DNA from: Halolamina pelagica
Lineage (GTDB): Archaea; Halobacteriota; Halobacteria; Halobacteriales; Haloferacaceae
Direction: 5' to 3'
DNA length: 50,178 nucleotides
Assembly: GCF_900115675.1 (NCBI RefSeq)
Contig: NZ_FOXI01000014.1
Location: 1-50,178, forward strand
Shown: positions 22,381 to 30,756 of the stretch, piece by piece
Numbering within the stretch: position 1 is the stretch's first letter
Layout of the letters: each line of letters starts with the position of its first letter
Notes under the pieces: generated by a model
The model's database searches: none
What the model was told of the DNA's origin: nothing
Seen by the model: only the letters and a program-made list of their open reading frames with translations
Position numbers and translations under genes: made by a program

Positions 22381-22869
22381 ATGAACTGCCCGGACTGCGG
22401 GAACGAGCGAACACGCGTCATCGATACAGGGACCAGTGCCGACGGAACTTCCGTCCGACGGCGCCGCGAATGTCAACGCTGTTCGTTCCGCTTTACGACC
22501 TACGAACGTCCGGAGTGGGAGTCCCTCCAAGTGAAAAAACGCGACGGTACCATCGAATCGTTCGACCGACAGAAACTCCGCGCAGGGATCGAGCGAGCCG
22601 TTGAGAAGCGAGACGTGGCCGAGACAACAGTGACCGCTCTCGTCGACGATATCGAGAGCGAACTGCAAGATCGAGAGGCACGTATCGTCTCTTCGAGTCT
22701 TATCGGCGAACTCGTCTCTGAGAACCTCCGTACGCTCGATAAGGTAGCCTACATTCGATTTGTCTCCGTTTACAAAGCATTCTCTGAGCCACAGGAGTTC
22801 CTGAGAGAACTTGACGCAGTCTTGGATGCAGAACTCGATGACTTCGAAGCCTCGAACAGCGCACTATGA
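22381..22869 (+). CDS. nrdR: Transcriptional repressor NrdR
   Basis: The protein has 162 aa, close to the usual 150-160. The zinc ribbon is MNCPDCGNERTRVIDT...RRRRECQRCSFRFTTYE (residues 1-45). An ATP-cone domain follows (VKKRDGTIESFDRQKLRAGIERA...VAYIRFVSVYKAF). NrdR senses ATP/dATP through the ATP cone and represses ribonucleotide reductase genes. ATG 22381 is used because MNCPxCG is the invariant NrdR start; a GTG 9 nt upstream is in frame. It overlaps the next small ORF (ATGA) and heads an operon with both RNR subunits, so it most likely controls them. NrdR is mainly bacterial but also present in haloarchaea. The identification is strong. Confidence 0.95.
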   Translation: MNCPDCGNERTRVIDTGTSADGTSVRRRRECQRCSFRFTTYERPEWESLQVKKRDGTIESFDRQKLRAGIERAVEKRDVAETTVTALVDDIESELQDREARIVSSSLIGELVSENLRTLDKVAYIRFVSVYKAFSEPQEFLRELDAVLDAELDDFEASNSAL

Positions 22870-23006
22870 CACAAACATACGCAGCTCAAACGAATGTTCG
22901 GTCAATCCTTGACCGGGCGAGCATGACCCACGTCCAGACGTACAGAGAACGACGGAAACAGAAACCAACCGACAGAGAACGATTCCTCCGGGGTACGTGC
23001 CAATGA
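22866..23006 (+). CDS. 46-aa basic protein between nrdR and the RNR small subunit
   Basis: This small ORF encodes MTQTYAAQTNVRSILDRAS...RERFLRGTCQ. It overlaps nrdR by 4 nt (ATGA) and the RNR small-subunit start by 4 nt (ATGA), which tightly couples three genes and strongly suggests it is translated. It is basic (RERRKQKPTDRER), unlike the acidic average of the window, and ends with a single Cys. I recognise no family. It may simply carry ribosomes across the gap, or bind RNR or NrdR; a redox role for the terminal Cys is speculation. Confidence 0.65.
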   Translation: MTQTYAAQTNVRSILDRASMTHVQTYRERRKQKPTDRERFLRGTCQ

Positions 23007-24013
23007 CTGAAAACAAAACCAAAGGCGGAGATCCGGAGACCGACATCTTCTCCGAACGAACACACCTAAAGCCGTACGAGTACCCCGACGTCCTCGAGTA
23101 CAAAGACGCGATACGGAACAGCTACTGGGTTCACACAGAGTTCAACTTTTCAGGAGACGTTCAAGACTTCAAGGTCAACACGACTCCGGCCGAGAAAACC
23201 GTCATCAAGCGGACGATGCTGGCCATCGCGCAGATCGAGGTCCAGGTCAAGACCTTCTGGGCAGAAATCTACGACGAGATGCCCAAAGCGGAGATCGGGA
23301 ACGTCGGCATGACCTTTGCGGAGAGCGAGGTCAGACACATGGACGCGTACAGCCATCTCCTCGACATCTTGGGGATCACGGAGGACTTCGAGGAGGTGAC
23401 TGAGGTCCCCGCAATCGAGGAGCGGATCGACTACCTCGACGAGTACCTCGAGAAGAGCGAGAGCGACGACAAACAGGAGTACGTGATGAGTCTCCTGCTG
23501 TTCTCCACGTTCGTCGAGCACGTCTCGCTGTTCTCGCAGTTCCTCATCATGACGAGCTTCGACAAACACGAAAAGAAATTCAAGGGGATCGCGAACGCCG
23601 TCGAAGCGACCAGCAAGGAGGAGCAGATTCACGGACTGTTCGGTGTCGAACTCGTGGAGACGATTCGCGAGGAGAATCCGGACCTCTTCGACGAGGACTT
23701 CGATGAAGAGGTCCAAGCAGCCTGTCAGCAGGCGTTCGAGGCAGAGATGAAGATACTGGACTGGATCTTCAGTGAGGGCGAACTGGAGTTCCTTCCCCGG
23801 GCGCACGTCGACGCGTTCCTGCGGGACCGGTTCAACCAGAGCCTCAAGAACATCGGTGTCGAGCCGATCTTCGAGCCGGACGATGACCTGCTCGAGGAGA
23901 CACGGTGGTTCGATGAAGACATCATGATGACGAAAGATAACGACTTCTTCAGCAAGCGGTCGACCACGTACAACAAGCACGCACAGAGCGTTACCGCCGA
24001 GGACATATTCTAA
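23003..24013 (+). CDS. nrdB: Class I ribonucleotide reductase small (beta) subunit
   Basis: This 336-aa ferritin-like protein carries the di-metal ligands. Glu is in WVHTEFNF (about residue 41), and E and H are in FAESEVRHMDAYSHLL (about 108-123), where the Tyr of AYSH is at the radical-tyrosine position. Glu is in LFSTFVEHVSLF (about 170-180), and E and H are in ATSKEEQIHGLFGVEL (about 204-219). The subunit makes and stores the radical used by the large subunit to reduce ribonucleotides. ATG 23003 overlaps the 46-aa ORF; the GTG at 22997 would overlap it further. The large-subunit gene follows after 2 nt. The short pair resembles plasmid/virus-type RNR sets rather than chromosomal class II enzymes common in haloarchaea. 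Confidence 0.9.
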   Translation: MTENKTKGGDPETDIFSERTHLKPYEYPDVLEYKDAIRNSYWVHTEFNFSGDVQDFKVNTTPAEKTVIKRTMLAIAQIEVQVKTFWAEIYDEMPKAEIGNVGMTFAESEVRHMDAYSHLLDILGITEDFEEVTEVPAIEERIDYLDEYLEKSESDDKQEYVMSLLLFSTFVEHVSLFSQFLIMTSFDKHEKKFKGIANAVEATSKEEQIHGLFGVELVETIREENPDLFDEDFDEEVQAACQQAFEAEMKILDWIFSEGELEFLPRAHVDAFLRDRFNQSLKNIGVEPIFEPDDDLLEETRWFDEDIMMTKDNDFFSKRSTTYNKHAQSVTAEDIF

Positions 24014-24015
24014 CG

Positions 24016-25710
24016 ATGGCACAAACAGAACCAGCACTCGACGAGGTACAACAGCAGCACGAGGAACCATTCTACTGGCTGAACGAGGACAGCCGGGCGT
24101 TCCTCGACGAGGGGTACCTGATCGAGGGCGTCACGGCCGAGGAGCGGGTCAGGGAGATCGCAGAGCGGGCCGAGGAGATCCTGGACGACGACGGCTTCGC
24201 GGACAAGTTCTACGACTACATGAGTCGGGGCTTCTACAGCCTCGCGAGTCCGGTGTGGGCGAACTTCGGTCTGGACCGAGGCCTGCCCATCAGCTGCTTC
24301 GGGAGCTACATGGAGGACAACATGGAGAGCATCCTCTACACGCAGGCCGAAGTGGGCGAGATGACCAAGCTGGGCGGCGGGACCAGCGGGTACTTCGGCG
24401 AGATCCGGCCCCGAGGCAGCCCGATCACGAACAACGGCAAGAGCAACGGGAGCTACAGCTTCACCGAGCTGTTCGACACGATCATCAACGTCGTCAGCCA
24501 AGGCGAGACGCGACGCGGCCAGTTCGCGGGGTACATCGACGTCGAACACGACGACCTGGACGAGTGGCTCAACATCAAGACCGAGGGTGACCCCGTCCAA
24601 GACATCTACTACGGCGTTATCATCGGTGACGACTGGTTCCGGGCGATGGTCGACGGCGACGAGGAGAAGCGAGAGACGTGGGCGGAGATCATCGAGACTC
24701 GGATCAACATCGGTGTCCCGTACATCATCTTCCGGGACAACATGAACGACGGGAAGCCACAGGTCTACAAGGACAGGGGCTACGAGATCAACGGCTCCAA
24801 CCTGTGTACCGAGATCGCGCTGCCGGCCACGCCAGACGAGAGTTTCGTCTGTTGTCTCTCGTCGATGAACGCGCTTCACTACGATGAGTGGAAGGATACC
24901 GACGCAGTAGAGACGCTGACGCGGTTCCTCGACGCCGTCATGGAGGAGTTCATCCAAGAGGCGGAGGGGACGCAGTTCATGGAACGCCCAGTGCGGTTTG
25001 CGAAACGGCACAGGGCGATCGGCATCGGCGTTCTCGGCTGGCACAGCTACCTCCAGAGCGAGATGATTCCGTTCGACAGCATGGAGGCGATGGAGAAAAA
25101 CGAGGCAATCTTCCGCACCATCAAGGAGCGAAGTTACGAGGAGAGTCGTCGGCTCGCCGACGAGTTCGGCGAACCGGAGGTGCTCGAGGGCTACGGTCGC
25201 CGGAACGCGACGACGATGAGCGTGGCCCCGACGAAATCCAGCAGTGTCATCCTGGGGCAGGTCAGTCCGAGCATCGAACCGCTGAAATCGAACTACTTCG
25301 TCCGCGACGGTGCGAAGCTGAAATCGACGCAGAAGAACCAGTTCCTTGAGGCGATACTGAAAGAGCGAGGCAGAGACGAGCGCGAGGTCTGGGACAGCAT
25401 CGCACAGAACGACGGGAGCGTGCAACACCTCGACTGCCTGACCGACGAGGAGAAGGAAGTGTTCAAAACCTTCGCCGAGATCCCACAGATGGCGATCATC
25501 AACCAGGCGGCACAGCGGCAGAAACACATAGATCAGGCACAGAGTCTGAACGTCTCGATCGATCCGAGCGAAGTGAGCGTCAAGGAGATCAACCAGCTCT
25601 ACATCGAGGCTTGGAAGAAAGGGGTGAAGAGTCTCTACTACCAACATAGCGTGAACGCTGCACAGAAGTTCAGCCGAGACATCCTCGAATGCAAGGCCTG
25701 TGAGAGCTGA
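24016..25710 (+). CDS. nrdA: Class I ribonucleotide reductase large (alpha) subunit, short form without ATP cone
   Basis: This 564-aa protein is clearly shorter than the usual 700-800 because no N-terminal ATP cone is present; it begins directly with the catalytic helical region (FYDYMSRGFYSLASPVWANFG). Key features are the substrate-site Cys in PISCFGSYMEDN (about residue 94), GGGTSGYFGEIRPRGS, the active-site triad region NLCTEIALP (about 256-264, Asn, Cys and Glu), CCLSSMNAL, the loop MSVAPTKSSSVILGQVSPSIEP, and a C-terminal CKACES that can pass electrons from thioredoxin. Loss of the ATP cone implies no dATP feedback at that site, leaving NrdR as the visible control. It starts 2 nt behind the small subunit and ends the operon. 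Confidence 0.9.
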   Translation: MAQTEPALDEVQQQHEEPFYWLNEDSRAFLDEGYLIEGVTAEERVREIAERAEEILDDDGFADKFYDYMSRGFYSLASPVWANFGLDRGLPISCFGSYMEDNMESILYTQAEVGEMTKLGGGTSGYFGEIRPRGSPITNNGKSNGSYSFTELFDTIINVVSQGETRRGQFAGYIDVEHDDLDEWLNIKTEGDPVQDIYYGVIIGDDWFRAMVDGDEEKRETWAEIIETRINIGVPYIIFRDNMNDGKPQVYKDRGYEINGSNLCTEIALPATPDESFVCCLSSMNALHYDEWKDTDAVETLTRFLDAVMEEFIQEAEGTQFMERPVRFAKRHRAIGIGVLGWHSYLQSEMIPFDSMEAMEKNEAIFRTIKERSYEESRRLADEFGEPEVLEGYGRRNATTMSVAPTKSSSVILGQVSPSIEPLKSNYFVRDGAKLKSTQKNQFLEAILKERGRDEREVWDSIAQNDGSVQHLDCLTDEEKEVFKTFAEIPQMAIINQAAQRQKHIDQAQSLNVSIDPSEVSVKEINQLYIEAWKKGVKSLYYQHSVNAAQKFSRDILECKACES

Positions 25711-25864
25711 TCACCCATCGGCCGGTATGATAGAGTGCTCCATGTAAACTACGCACACCTATTTACCAGACGTTCCAGACCGGTTTTAGAATGAAGAAAG
25801 AGTGCTTTGACCTACTGTTAAGAGCGTGATCTCCTGCAAGCCCGACGCCAATCTCGATGGTGGG

Positions 25865-25893
25865 TCTTTCCGCGCCGGCGAGCGGTGAGGCGC
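25865..25893 (+). promoter_or_regulatory. Leader element 5, in front of a 62-aa gene
   Basis: GTCTTTCC is followed by GCGCC (25872-25876) pairing with GGCGC (25889-25893), with loop GGCGAGCGGTGA. The ATG at 25899 follows after 5 nt. This is one of the weaker family members (no T5 run). Confidence 0.45.
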
Positions 25894-25898
25894 TTCCG

Positions 25899-26087
25899 AT
25901 GGAGCAAGAGTTCAAACAGGGCTACCGGATGCATCGTGTACTCAGCAATCTCAACCGACTCGACGTCGACCGATTGGACGACGCGGATCGAGAGCGAGTC
26001 GAGACCGCGAGAGACCTCCTGGAAGAGGTGAGCCTTCTCACGCGGCCGGGCGACGGAGCCGGGGCGGACGCCCACGCAAACTCCTAA
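25899..26087 (+). CDS. Small acidic helical protein, function unknown
   Basis: This 62-aa protein begins MEQEFKQGYRMHRVLSNLNRLDVDRLDD and ends in a flexible acidic tail (PGDGAGADAHANS). It is fully helical by pattern, with no Cys or membrane segment. ATG 25857 is in frame but lies before the leader hairpin, so 25899 is preferred. It is followed by further short plus-strand genes, each with its own leader element, so each may be transcribed separately. I do not recognise the family. Confidence 0.5.
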   Translation: MEQEFKQGYRMHRVLSNLNRLDVDRLDDADRERVETARDLLEEVSLLTRPGDGAGADAHANS

Positions 26088-26129
26088 CTGGCGTCGCCGA
26101 CCACGCCCAGGGAGGCACCTCTCGCGTCG

Positions 26130-26160
26130 GTTTATCGCCCCCGACAGGGGTGCGGGGGCG
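26130..26160 (+). promoter_or_regulatory. Leader element 6, in front of the gene at 26179
   Basis: GTTTAT is followed by the perfect 7-bp hairpin CGCCCCC-GACAGGGGTGC-GGGGGCG (26136-26160). It ends 18 nt before the ATG. Confidence 0.65.
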
Positions 26161-26178
26161 ACCCCGTGAAGTCCAGAC

Positions 26179-26559
26179 ATGGCGACACTGCAAGCTGCGA
26201 CGACGTCGACTGACGCGATCGTATCGGATCCTCAGGCAGTCCGCGAGCTCTGTGAGAACTACTGCTTCGGGACGCTCGACTGGGAGGTGACCGAAGACGG
26301 AGAGCTCACCATCTGGGGGTACGATGACTTCGAGGTGTACGAGGCGCGGGAGAACGGCCTCCCAGACTACGAGGGCGGCATCGTGACTCACGCATTCCTG
26401 CGAGAACTCGCCAACCACCTCGAAGCCGACGAAGAACTCGATATCCAGACAGTGGGGTTCACCAAGTGCCGCTTCCCCGTGCTGGCGAAGCGGTACGTCG
26501 TTCGCGACGGCGAAGTCCTCCACGCGGACCTCAGTTCCCTCGACCCGATCGACGAGTAG
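26179..26559 (+). CDS. Uncharacterised 126-aa plasmid protein
   Basis: It begins MATLQAATTSTDAIVSDPQAV. The fold looks like alternating strands and helices: CFGTLDWEVTEDGELTIWGYDDFEVYEA (strands), IVTHAFLRELANHLEADEELDIQTVGFTKCRFPVLAKRYVVRDGEVLHADL. No catalytic or metal motif is apparent, and the single Cys residues are not paired. It is acidic and soluble. I do not recognise the family, though such proteins sit beside DUF6735 genes on haloarchaeal plasmids, as here. It has leader elements in front of and behind it, so it is probably a single-gene unit. Confidence 0.6.
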   Translation: MATLQAATTSTDAIVSDPQAVRELCENYCFGTLDWEVTEDGELTIWGYDDFEVYEARENGLPDYEGGIVTHAFLRELANHLEADEELDIQTVGFTKCRFPVLAKRYVVRDGEVLHADLSSLDPIDE

Positions 26560-26560
26560 C

Positions 26561-26591
26561 GTTGTTCGTCCCCCGGGAGGGGTGCGGGGCG
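26561..26591 (+). promoter_or_regulatory. Leader element 7, in front of the DUF6735 gene
   Basis: GTTGTTCGTCCCC is followed by GGGAGGGGTGC, then GGGGCG. CCCC pairs with GGGG and CG with CG. It ends 35 nt before ATG 26627. Confidence 0.55.
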
Positions 26592-26626
26592 ATCCAGTCG
26601 CGGTCGCCCTGTGAGGTGATTGCTCG

Positions 26627-27289
26627 ATGGGACATCGCGCACTCGTTGCGTACGAACGCACGGACGGACAGTACACGCTCCACTACAGCCATTGGGGCGC
26701 AGCGAACCTGAAGCTCAAGCACCGAATCTCGGCTGAGTCGCCGTTCGGTGGCGACGACACCGACTCCAAGTGGGCGAAACAGCTGCTGGCTGAACTGGCC
26801 GATGGCCTCGAGGCAGATGCGGTCGACGGCTACCTCACCGGCGAGGATCGTCCGTCGTCGGTCGTCGAGCCGAAGCCCCGCGCCACCGGGCTCACCCTCG
26901 ACGAGATCGTTGCTGATCACCTCGACTACCTCCACCACGAGGCGTTCTTCGTGGTGTCGCCGACGTTCGAGGTGACCGCCTATCGGACGCTGTGGTTCGG
27001 GCTCCAGTACGACTCGGAGACGGTCGAACAGGGAGAGACCGTCGGGAACGGCGCGCTCGCGACGGTGCGCTGGTACGACGGCGAGCCGGTCGGCGACGGC
27101 CACCTGCAGGGCCAGTTCGCGGCCCTCAAAGACGTCGTCGGCGACATGATCGACAAAGGCGTCTTCACGCCGTCGACGGCGAGGCAGTACCTGAAACGGA
27201 AGCTGGCCGAACGAGTCGGGGACCGACAGGAGCTGCTCATTCCGACTGGAGAATCACCCTTCGAGAAGGCGAGCCTGAACCACTTCTAG
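26627..27289 (+). CDS. DUF6735 family plasmid protein
   Basis: The protein has 220 aa. The N-terminus MGHRALVAYERTDGQYTLHYSHWGA is the signature start of DUF6735, a haloarchaeal family of unknown function common on plasmids. The middle part contains a Leu/Asp-rich region (ELADGLEADAVDGYLTGEDRPSS) and a beta-rich core (EAFFVVSPTFEVTAYRTLWFGLQYD). The C-terminus is helical and basic (FTPSTARQYLKRKLAERVGDRQELL). The ATG at 26627 begins the signature. The YER/HYSHWG start may form a small alpha/beta fold, but no active site can be named. It has its own leader element and no overlap with its neighbours. Confidence 0.65.
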   Translation: MGHRALVAYERTDGQYTLHYSHWGAANLKLKHRISAESPFGGDDTDSKWAKQLLAELADGLEADAVDGYLTGEDRPSSVVEPKPRATGLTLDEIVADHLDYLHHEAFFVVSPTFEVTAYRTLWFGLQYDSETVEQGETVGNGALATVRWYDGEPVGDGHLQGQFAALKDVVGDMIDKGVFTPSTARQYLKRKLAERVGDRQELLIPTGESPFEKASLNHF

Positions 27290-27313
27290 TTCGATCTGCT
27301 TCGTGGCAGGTCC

Positions 27314-27344
27314 TGTTTTTCAGGGGTCAGAATGGGTGAGCCCC
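27314..27344 (+). promoter_or_regulatory. Leader element 8, in front of the gene at 27364
   Basis: TGTTTTTCA is followed by GGGG-TCAGAATGGGTGAG-CCCC (27323-27344). The loop contains AATGGGTGAG, almost the same as in leader element 4. The ATG is 19 nt downstream. Confidence 0.65.
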
Positions 27345-27363
27345 GCCATAGGCTCGTGATTCG

Positions 27364-27783
27364 ATGACCTCAGACGACGACCCGTTTCACGACTGCGAGT
27401 TGGATCCCGAGGCGATCCTCGGGACACACACCTTCGAAGACGTCCTGTTCACCGACGAGACGGAAACCCCGGTGAACGTGCTCACCGGCGAGACACCGGC
27501 ACATTCGCAAGCAACCGTCGAGGAAGCGAAGGAGTTCGCTGCGAGTATCGACACGGAGACGCCCCAAATCGCGCTCCCCGCATCCGTCGAGTCGCAGGTC
27601 GAAACCCAAAGCAAGCCCTACACGGCGGCCGCGTTCTTCCACTTCAAGGCGACTGGCTCGCTCGAACGGCACCGCGCCTACCACGCTGCCTACGAGTCAA
27701 ACGCGTTCACCGTCGACTTCGAGGCCGACTACGCGTCGGGCGATCTAACCATCACCGTTAAAGAAGCCGATGAAGCAAATTAG
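27364..27783 (+). CDS. Uncharacterised acidic 139-aa protein
   Basis: It begins MTSDDDPFHDCELDPEAILG. It is strongly acidic, Thr- and Glu-rich, with no paired Cys or membrane helix. The C-terminal half (YTAAAFFHFKATGSLERHRAYHAAYESNAFTVDFEADYASGDLTITVKEAD) looks like a helix followed by two or three strands. I do not recognise the family. It is monocistronic by context, with a leader element in front, and its stop overlaps by 4 nt the convergent end of the SMC-like ATPase gene, where the replicon changes from plasmid-type small genes to the large minus-strand operon. Confidence 0.55.
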   Translation: MTSDDDPFHDCELDPEAILGTHTFEDVLFTDETETPVNVLTGETPAHSQATVEEAKEFAASIDTETPQIALPASVESQVETQSKPYTAAAFFHFKATGSLERHRAYHAAYESNAFTVDFEADYASGDLTITVKEADEAN

Positions 27784-29849
27784 TCGAACCGCTCAAACCG
27801 GTAATTCTCCTCGAAAGGACTCGTGTCAATACCGATCTCCGCCATTGAAATGATGACCTGGTAATCCGACAAGATATTCGAAAGCTCGCTTAGGAAGTTC
27901 GCTATCGCCCTCGTATTGTACTTGTCCTGCTCCTTCCCGAAGGCAGAGTCAATAACGAACAGCCGAAGAGGCAGATTCCGATCTGACTGGCTCAGCTCTT
28001 TCAAAATTGCTGTGTGGAACAAGAGAGCGTGAAGCACAACCTCCGACGTACTTCCCTGAGGATCAGTTGAATCAAGAACAGTGCCGTCCTCCAGGTGGAC
28101 CTCGTAAGTGTACCTCCCCTTGTCCTGAAACACAACGTCGTCGACATCACTGAACGTTCCATCAGTGAAGTAGTCCGTCAACTCAAGCATTACATCGGAC
28201 AACTTGTTCTTCAGCCTCCGCTGCTCTTGGTCCCGTTTTCTCTGGACGATCGTATTGAAACTGGAAAGCATCTGCCGCTTCCGATTATTCTGCTCGTACT
28301 CCTCGTACAGCATTTCCAGCTCCTCGACCTCTTCCTCCAACTCCTCTATCCGATCTTCCTTCGTATCGATCTCGGCCTGGATCGTCGTCAGTTTCTCCTT
28401 CCGTTCTCTGACCTCTCGGTCAAGCTCCTCACGCTCATCAATAAGATCAGCAACCTCACCCTCCTCAAGCGTCTCCTCCAACTGTTCAATTTGCTCGTTC
28501 GTGGCCTCAATCCGTTCTTCCAGTGACTGGATCTCGAACTGGATATCCTCTTTTTGATCTTCCAGATCCTCTAATCGCTCCTGCTGCTTCTCCTGGATCG
28601 CCGTAATAGATTCTTCAGCTTGGTGCTCCTTCTCGACCCGCAACCGCTTATCGGGCACTTCCTTGCGACACAGAGGACAGTGATGGTCTTCCAGAAGACG
28701 GGCACGGTCCTCGCTCTCTACCTTGTTAGTACAGATAGGGCACTTCTCAGGGACGCTCATCAGATTCCGGACCTCGTCCCCGACAACGTCCATATCCTCC
28801 TTCAGATCTGTATCTTCGTACCGGTTGATGAGGCGGCGAACTTTCGCTAACTCATTGACCTTGTCCGTGAGCTGCCGCTGGAGATTAGCCTCTTTAGACT
28901 CCAAGGAACTCTTCTGGGATTGAAGCTCGTCGGTGTCAACACCTTCCTCAGTCTCTTCCCGGAGAGCATGGCGAACTGACTCTAACTGATCCTGCTTATC
29001 GGTCAGTTTCGCACTAATCCGATCTCGTTCATTCTCCAGGTCATCGAGTTCTCTCCTTTCCTGCTTGAGTTCTTTCCTACGGTCCTCAACGTACATCGAG
29101 GCCTGCCTGGCTTCCTCGGAGACACTGTACTGTTCCTCCATCCGGTTCTCGCTGGCGTTGATGACGTTCGTAAGATTCACCCGGAAGAGGATGTCCAGCA
29201 TGTCGGAGGCCTTGTTCCAGTCCATGAACAGCCGCCAGTCCTTGGAGGTGATGAAGAAGAGTCCCATGATACGATAGAGATCCCATCTGCGTTCACTGAG
29301 ACGCTCTTCTAACGGCAGAATCCCGAGAAGATCGGAAACCTTGGCCTGACTATCTCGCCGGTCTTCCTCCTCACCGCCCTCTTCAGGAGACTTCGTAACA
29401 CGAGGGTAGCCGGTAAGCGAATTGCCCTCCCACTTCAGTGTGCGGTAGATCTTGTACTTGTCTCCGTTGACGTTCCAGTACGTGTTGGTGTGAGCGGTGG
29501 ACTTCCCGTTGCTAATCAAGTTCGTTAGCTCGAACTCTGAACTCTTCGGATCGCTATCAGGGAGCCCGATCAGATTGTATTCTAAGGCCTCTATGAAACT
29601 GGTTTTCCCCGTCAGATTCTCCCCATACAACACCGTTCCCTGCTCCCCGAAGGGAATCTCCTTGTTCTCTACTGCCTCGAAATCCTGTACCGATGCCTTA
29701 TCAAGATGGAGCAGTTCCTCGTCGAGAGAAACGTCCTTATAGTGGTTTTCAAGGAGCTGGCGGCATTCCTCTTTGTCCTCTTCGGTGAACTTGGGCTTGT
29801 TCTCTACCTCGTTCAAGATGTCCTTGATGATCTGGTCTTCACTAGACAT
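27780..29849 (-). CDS. Rad50/SMC-like ATPase of a four-gene conflict-type system
   Basis: The protein has 689 aa. Walker A is YGENLTGKTSF (about residues 74-84). Two coiled-coil arms (about 235-340 and 395-540, runs of E/R/L such as EELEEEVEELEMLYEEYEQN) flank a zinc-hook-like CPICTNK...HHCPLCRKE (about 365-390). The C-terminal half has STSEVVLHALLFHTAI in place of the ABC signature, and Walker B LRLFVIDSAFGKEQD, where Ser replaces the usual catalytic Glu after the Asp. This is the pattern of SMC-like ATPases in prokaryotic conflict systems (Lamassu, ABC-three-component) rather than repair Rad50. It probably recognises foreign DNA or replication intermediates (inferred). It overlaps the upstream 302-aa gene by 8 nt and is last in the operon. 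Confidence 0.8.
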   Translation of the reverse strand: MSSEDQIIKDILNEVENKPKFTEEDKEECRQLLENHYKDVSLDEELLHLDKASVQDFEAVENKEIPFGEQGTVLYGENLTGKTSFIEALEYNLIGLPDSDPKSSEFELTNLISNGKSTAHTNTYWNVNGDKYKIYRTLKWEGNSLTGYPRVTKSPEEGGEEEDRRDSQAKVSDLLGILPLEERLSERRWDLYRIMGLFFITSKDWRLFMDWNKASDMLDILFRVNLTNVINASENRMEEQYSVSEEARQASMYVEDRRKELKQERRELDDLENERDRISAKLTDKQDQLESVRHALREETEEGVDTDELQSQKSSLESKEANLQRQLTDKVNELAKVRRLINRYEDTDLKEDMDVVGDEVRNLMSVPEKCPICTNKVESEDRARLLEDHHCPLCRKEVPDKRLRVEKEHQAEESITAIQEKQQERLEDLEDQKEDIQFEIQSLEERIEATNEQIEQLEETLEEGEVADLIDEREELDREVRERKEKLTTIQAEIDTKEDRIEELEEEVEELEMLYEEYEQNNRKRQMLSSFNTIVQRKRDQEQRRLKNKLSDVMLELTDYFTDGTFSDVDDVVFQDKGRYTYEVHLEDGTVLDSTDPQGSTSEVVLHALLFHTAILKELSQSDRNLPLRLFVIDSAFGKEQDKYNTRAIANFLSELSNILSDYQVIISMAEIGIDTSPFEENYRFERFD

Positions 29850-30750
29850 TCAGCATCAACTCCTGAATCGGATCCACGGGCTCATCGAAGTCCCGTTGAC
29901 GTGCCTTCAACAATTCCTCGTTCTTCGGGGTGGCCTGGAACTGGGGCATGGACCTGACCAGTTCCTTGAGCTCCTCCATCGATTTCGTACCGTACTCCCT
30001 AATCACGTCTCTCTGCTGGAGATCCCATTCTTTCAGTAAGACACTGTCAAGGTTATCCAGCTTCTTTCCGTACTTGGCTATCAACCGTTCACCGTTCTCT
30101 CCTAACGAGATCTCATAGGGTTCATCACCCTCCGAAACCCGCTCCTCCATCACCTCTTCATGAAGCAGAGACTGGGCGAAAAGCCGGTTCTTGTCCCGGT
30201 ACAGTTTCTGGGAATACGGGCCGCTTCCCTTCGAAAAGTTGTATCGGTAACCGGTGTGCTCCAGGTTGCCGAGAGTCGTCCGATTCGACCTGTTTGGAAG
30301 AGTATCCTCCTTTGACAGCTCGAGGTTCACCAAGTACAGCAGATACTGAAGCCGGTTCCGAGGCGCAACACTGTCCTCCCCGGTCAGCTTCATATAATCC
30401 CGGACGAACTTCAGCATCATCACGAAGTCCGCAACCTGATCCAAGCCGTAGTCAAGTTTGTACTGTTCCGAGTACATCTCCAGAATCGGCACTTGGCCGT
30501 CCCGGAATCTCTGCAGTTTCTCTTCGGAAAGACCTGCTAGCTCAAGCTCGTCGATAACACGCTCATCAGGTAGAACCTGTTCGTTCAGGAAATCGAAATA
30601 CTGCTCTCCAGAAAGCCGCTCCGAACCTTCCTGTTCGTCTAATTTCTCGCTTTGCACATCCGCAGCGATATCCAGGTAGAGATGGAACTCTTCGCCGGAC
30701 AAGTCCGCCCATTCTCCGATTCGTTTCAGGGCGAGTGTTTCGTTCACCAT
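29842..30750 (-). CDS. Middle component of the SMC-like system, Panacea/YwgA-like region
   Basis: This 302-aa soluble protein has a central part (about residues 128-230) that reads RNRLQYLLYLVNLELS, then TGYRYNFSKGSGPYSQKLYRDKNRL, then YEISLGENGERLIAKYGKKL. This resembles the YwgA/Panacea-type helical domain (LQKLLYL...YGPYS..L......G) found in antitoxin and defence proteins. Flanks are helical and charged. It overlaps the downstream ATPase gene by 8 nt and lies 6 nt behind the 184-aa gene, so the products are probably made in fixed ratio and may form a complex. In ABC-three-component systems a middle component links the ATPase to an effector. That role here is inferred; the fold assignment is moderate. 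Confidence 0.6.
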   Translation of the reverse strand: MVNETLALKRIGEWADLSGEEFHLYLDIAADVQSEKLDEQEGSERLSGEQYFDFLNEQVLPDERVIDELELAGLSEEKLQRFRDGQVPILEMYSEQYKLDYGLDQVADFVMMLKFVRDYMKLTGEDSVAPRNRLQYLLYLVNLELSKEDTLPNRSNRTTLGNLEHTGYRYNFSKGSGPYSQKLYRDKNRLFAQSLLHEEVMEERVSEGDEPYEISLGENGERLIAKYGKKLDNLDSVLLKEWDLQQRDVIREYGTKSMEELKELVRSMPQFQATPKNEELLKARQRDFDEPVDPIQELMLNV

Positions 30751-30756
30751 CCGGGG

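Noticed and set aside
23150-24070. 306-aa minus-strand frame opposite the RNR small subunit
   Set aside because: Shadow of a certain gene with the same biased composition; no promoter or domain.
24010-25647. 545-aa open frame on the minus strand opposite the RNR large subunit
   Set aside because: It is a mirror of GC-rich codon use in a certain gene; its product is a Leu/Val/Asp-rich string without any motif.
27780-29849. SMC-like ATPase as a Rad50 of an Mre11-Rad50 pair
   Set aside because: There is no Mre11-type nuclease adjacent, no LSGG signature and Ser replaces Glu at Walker B.
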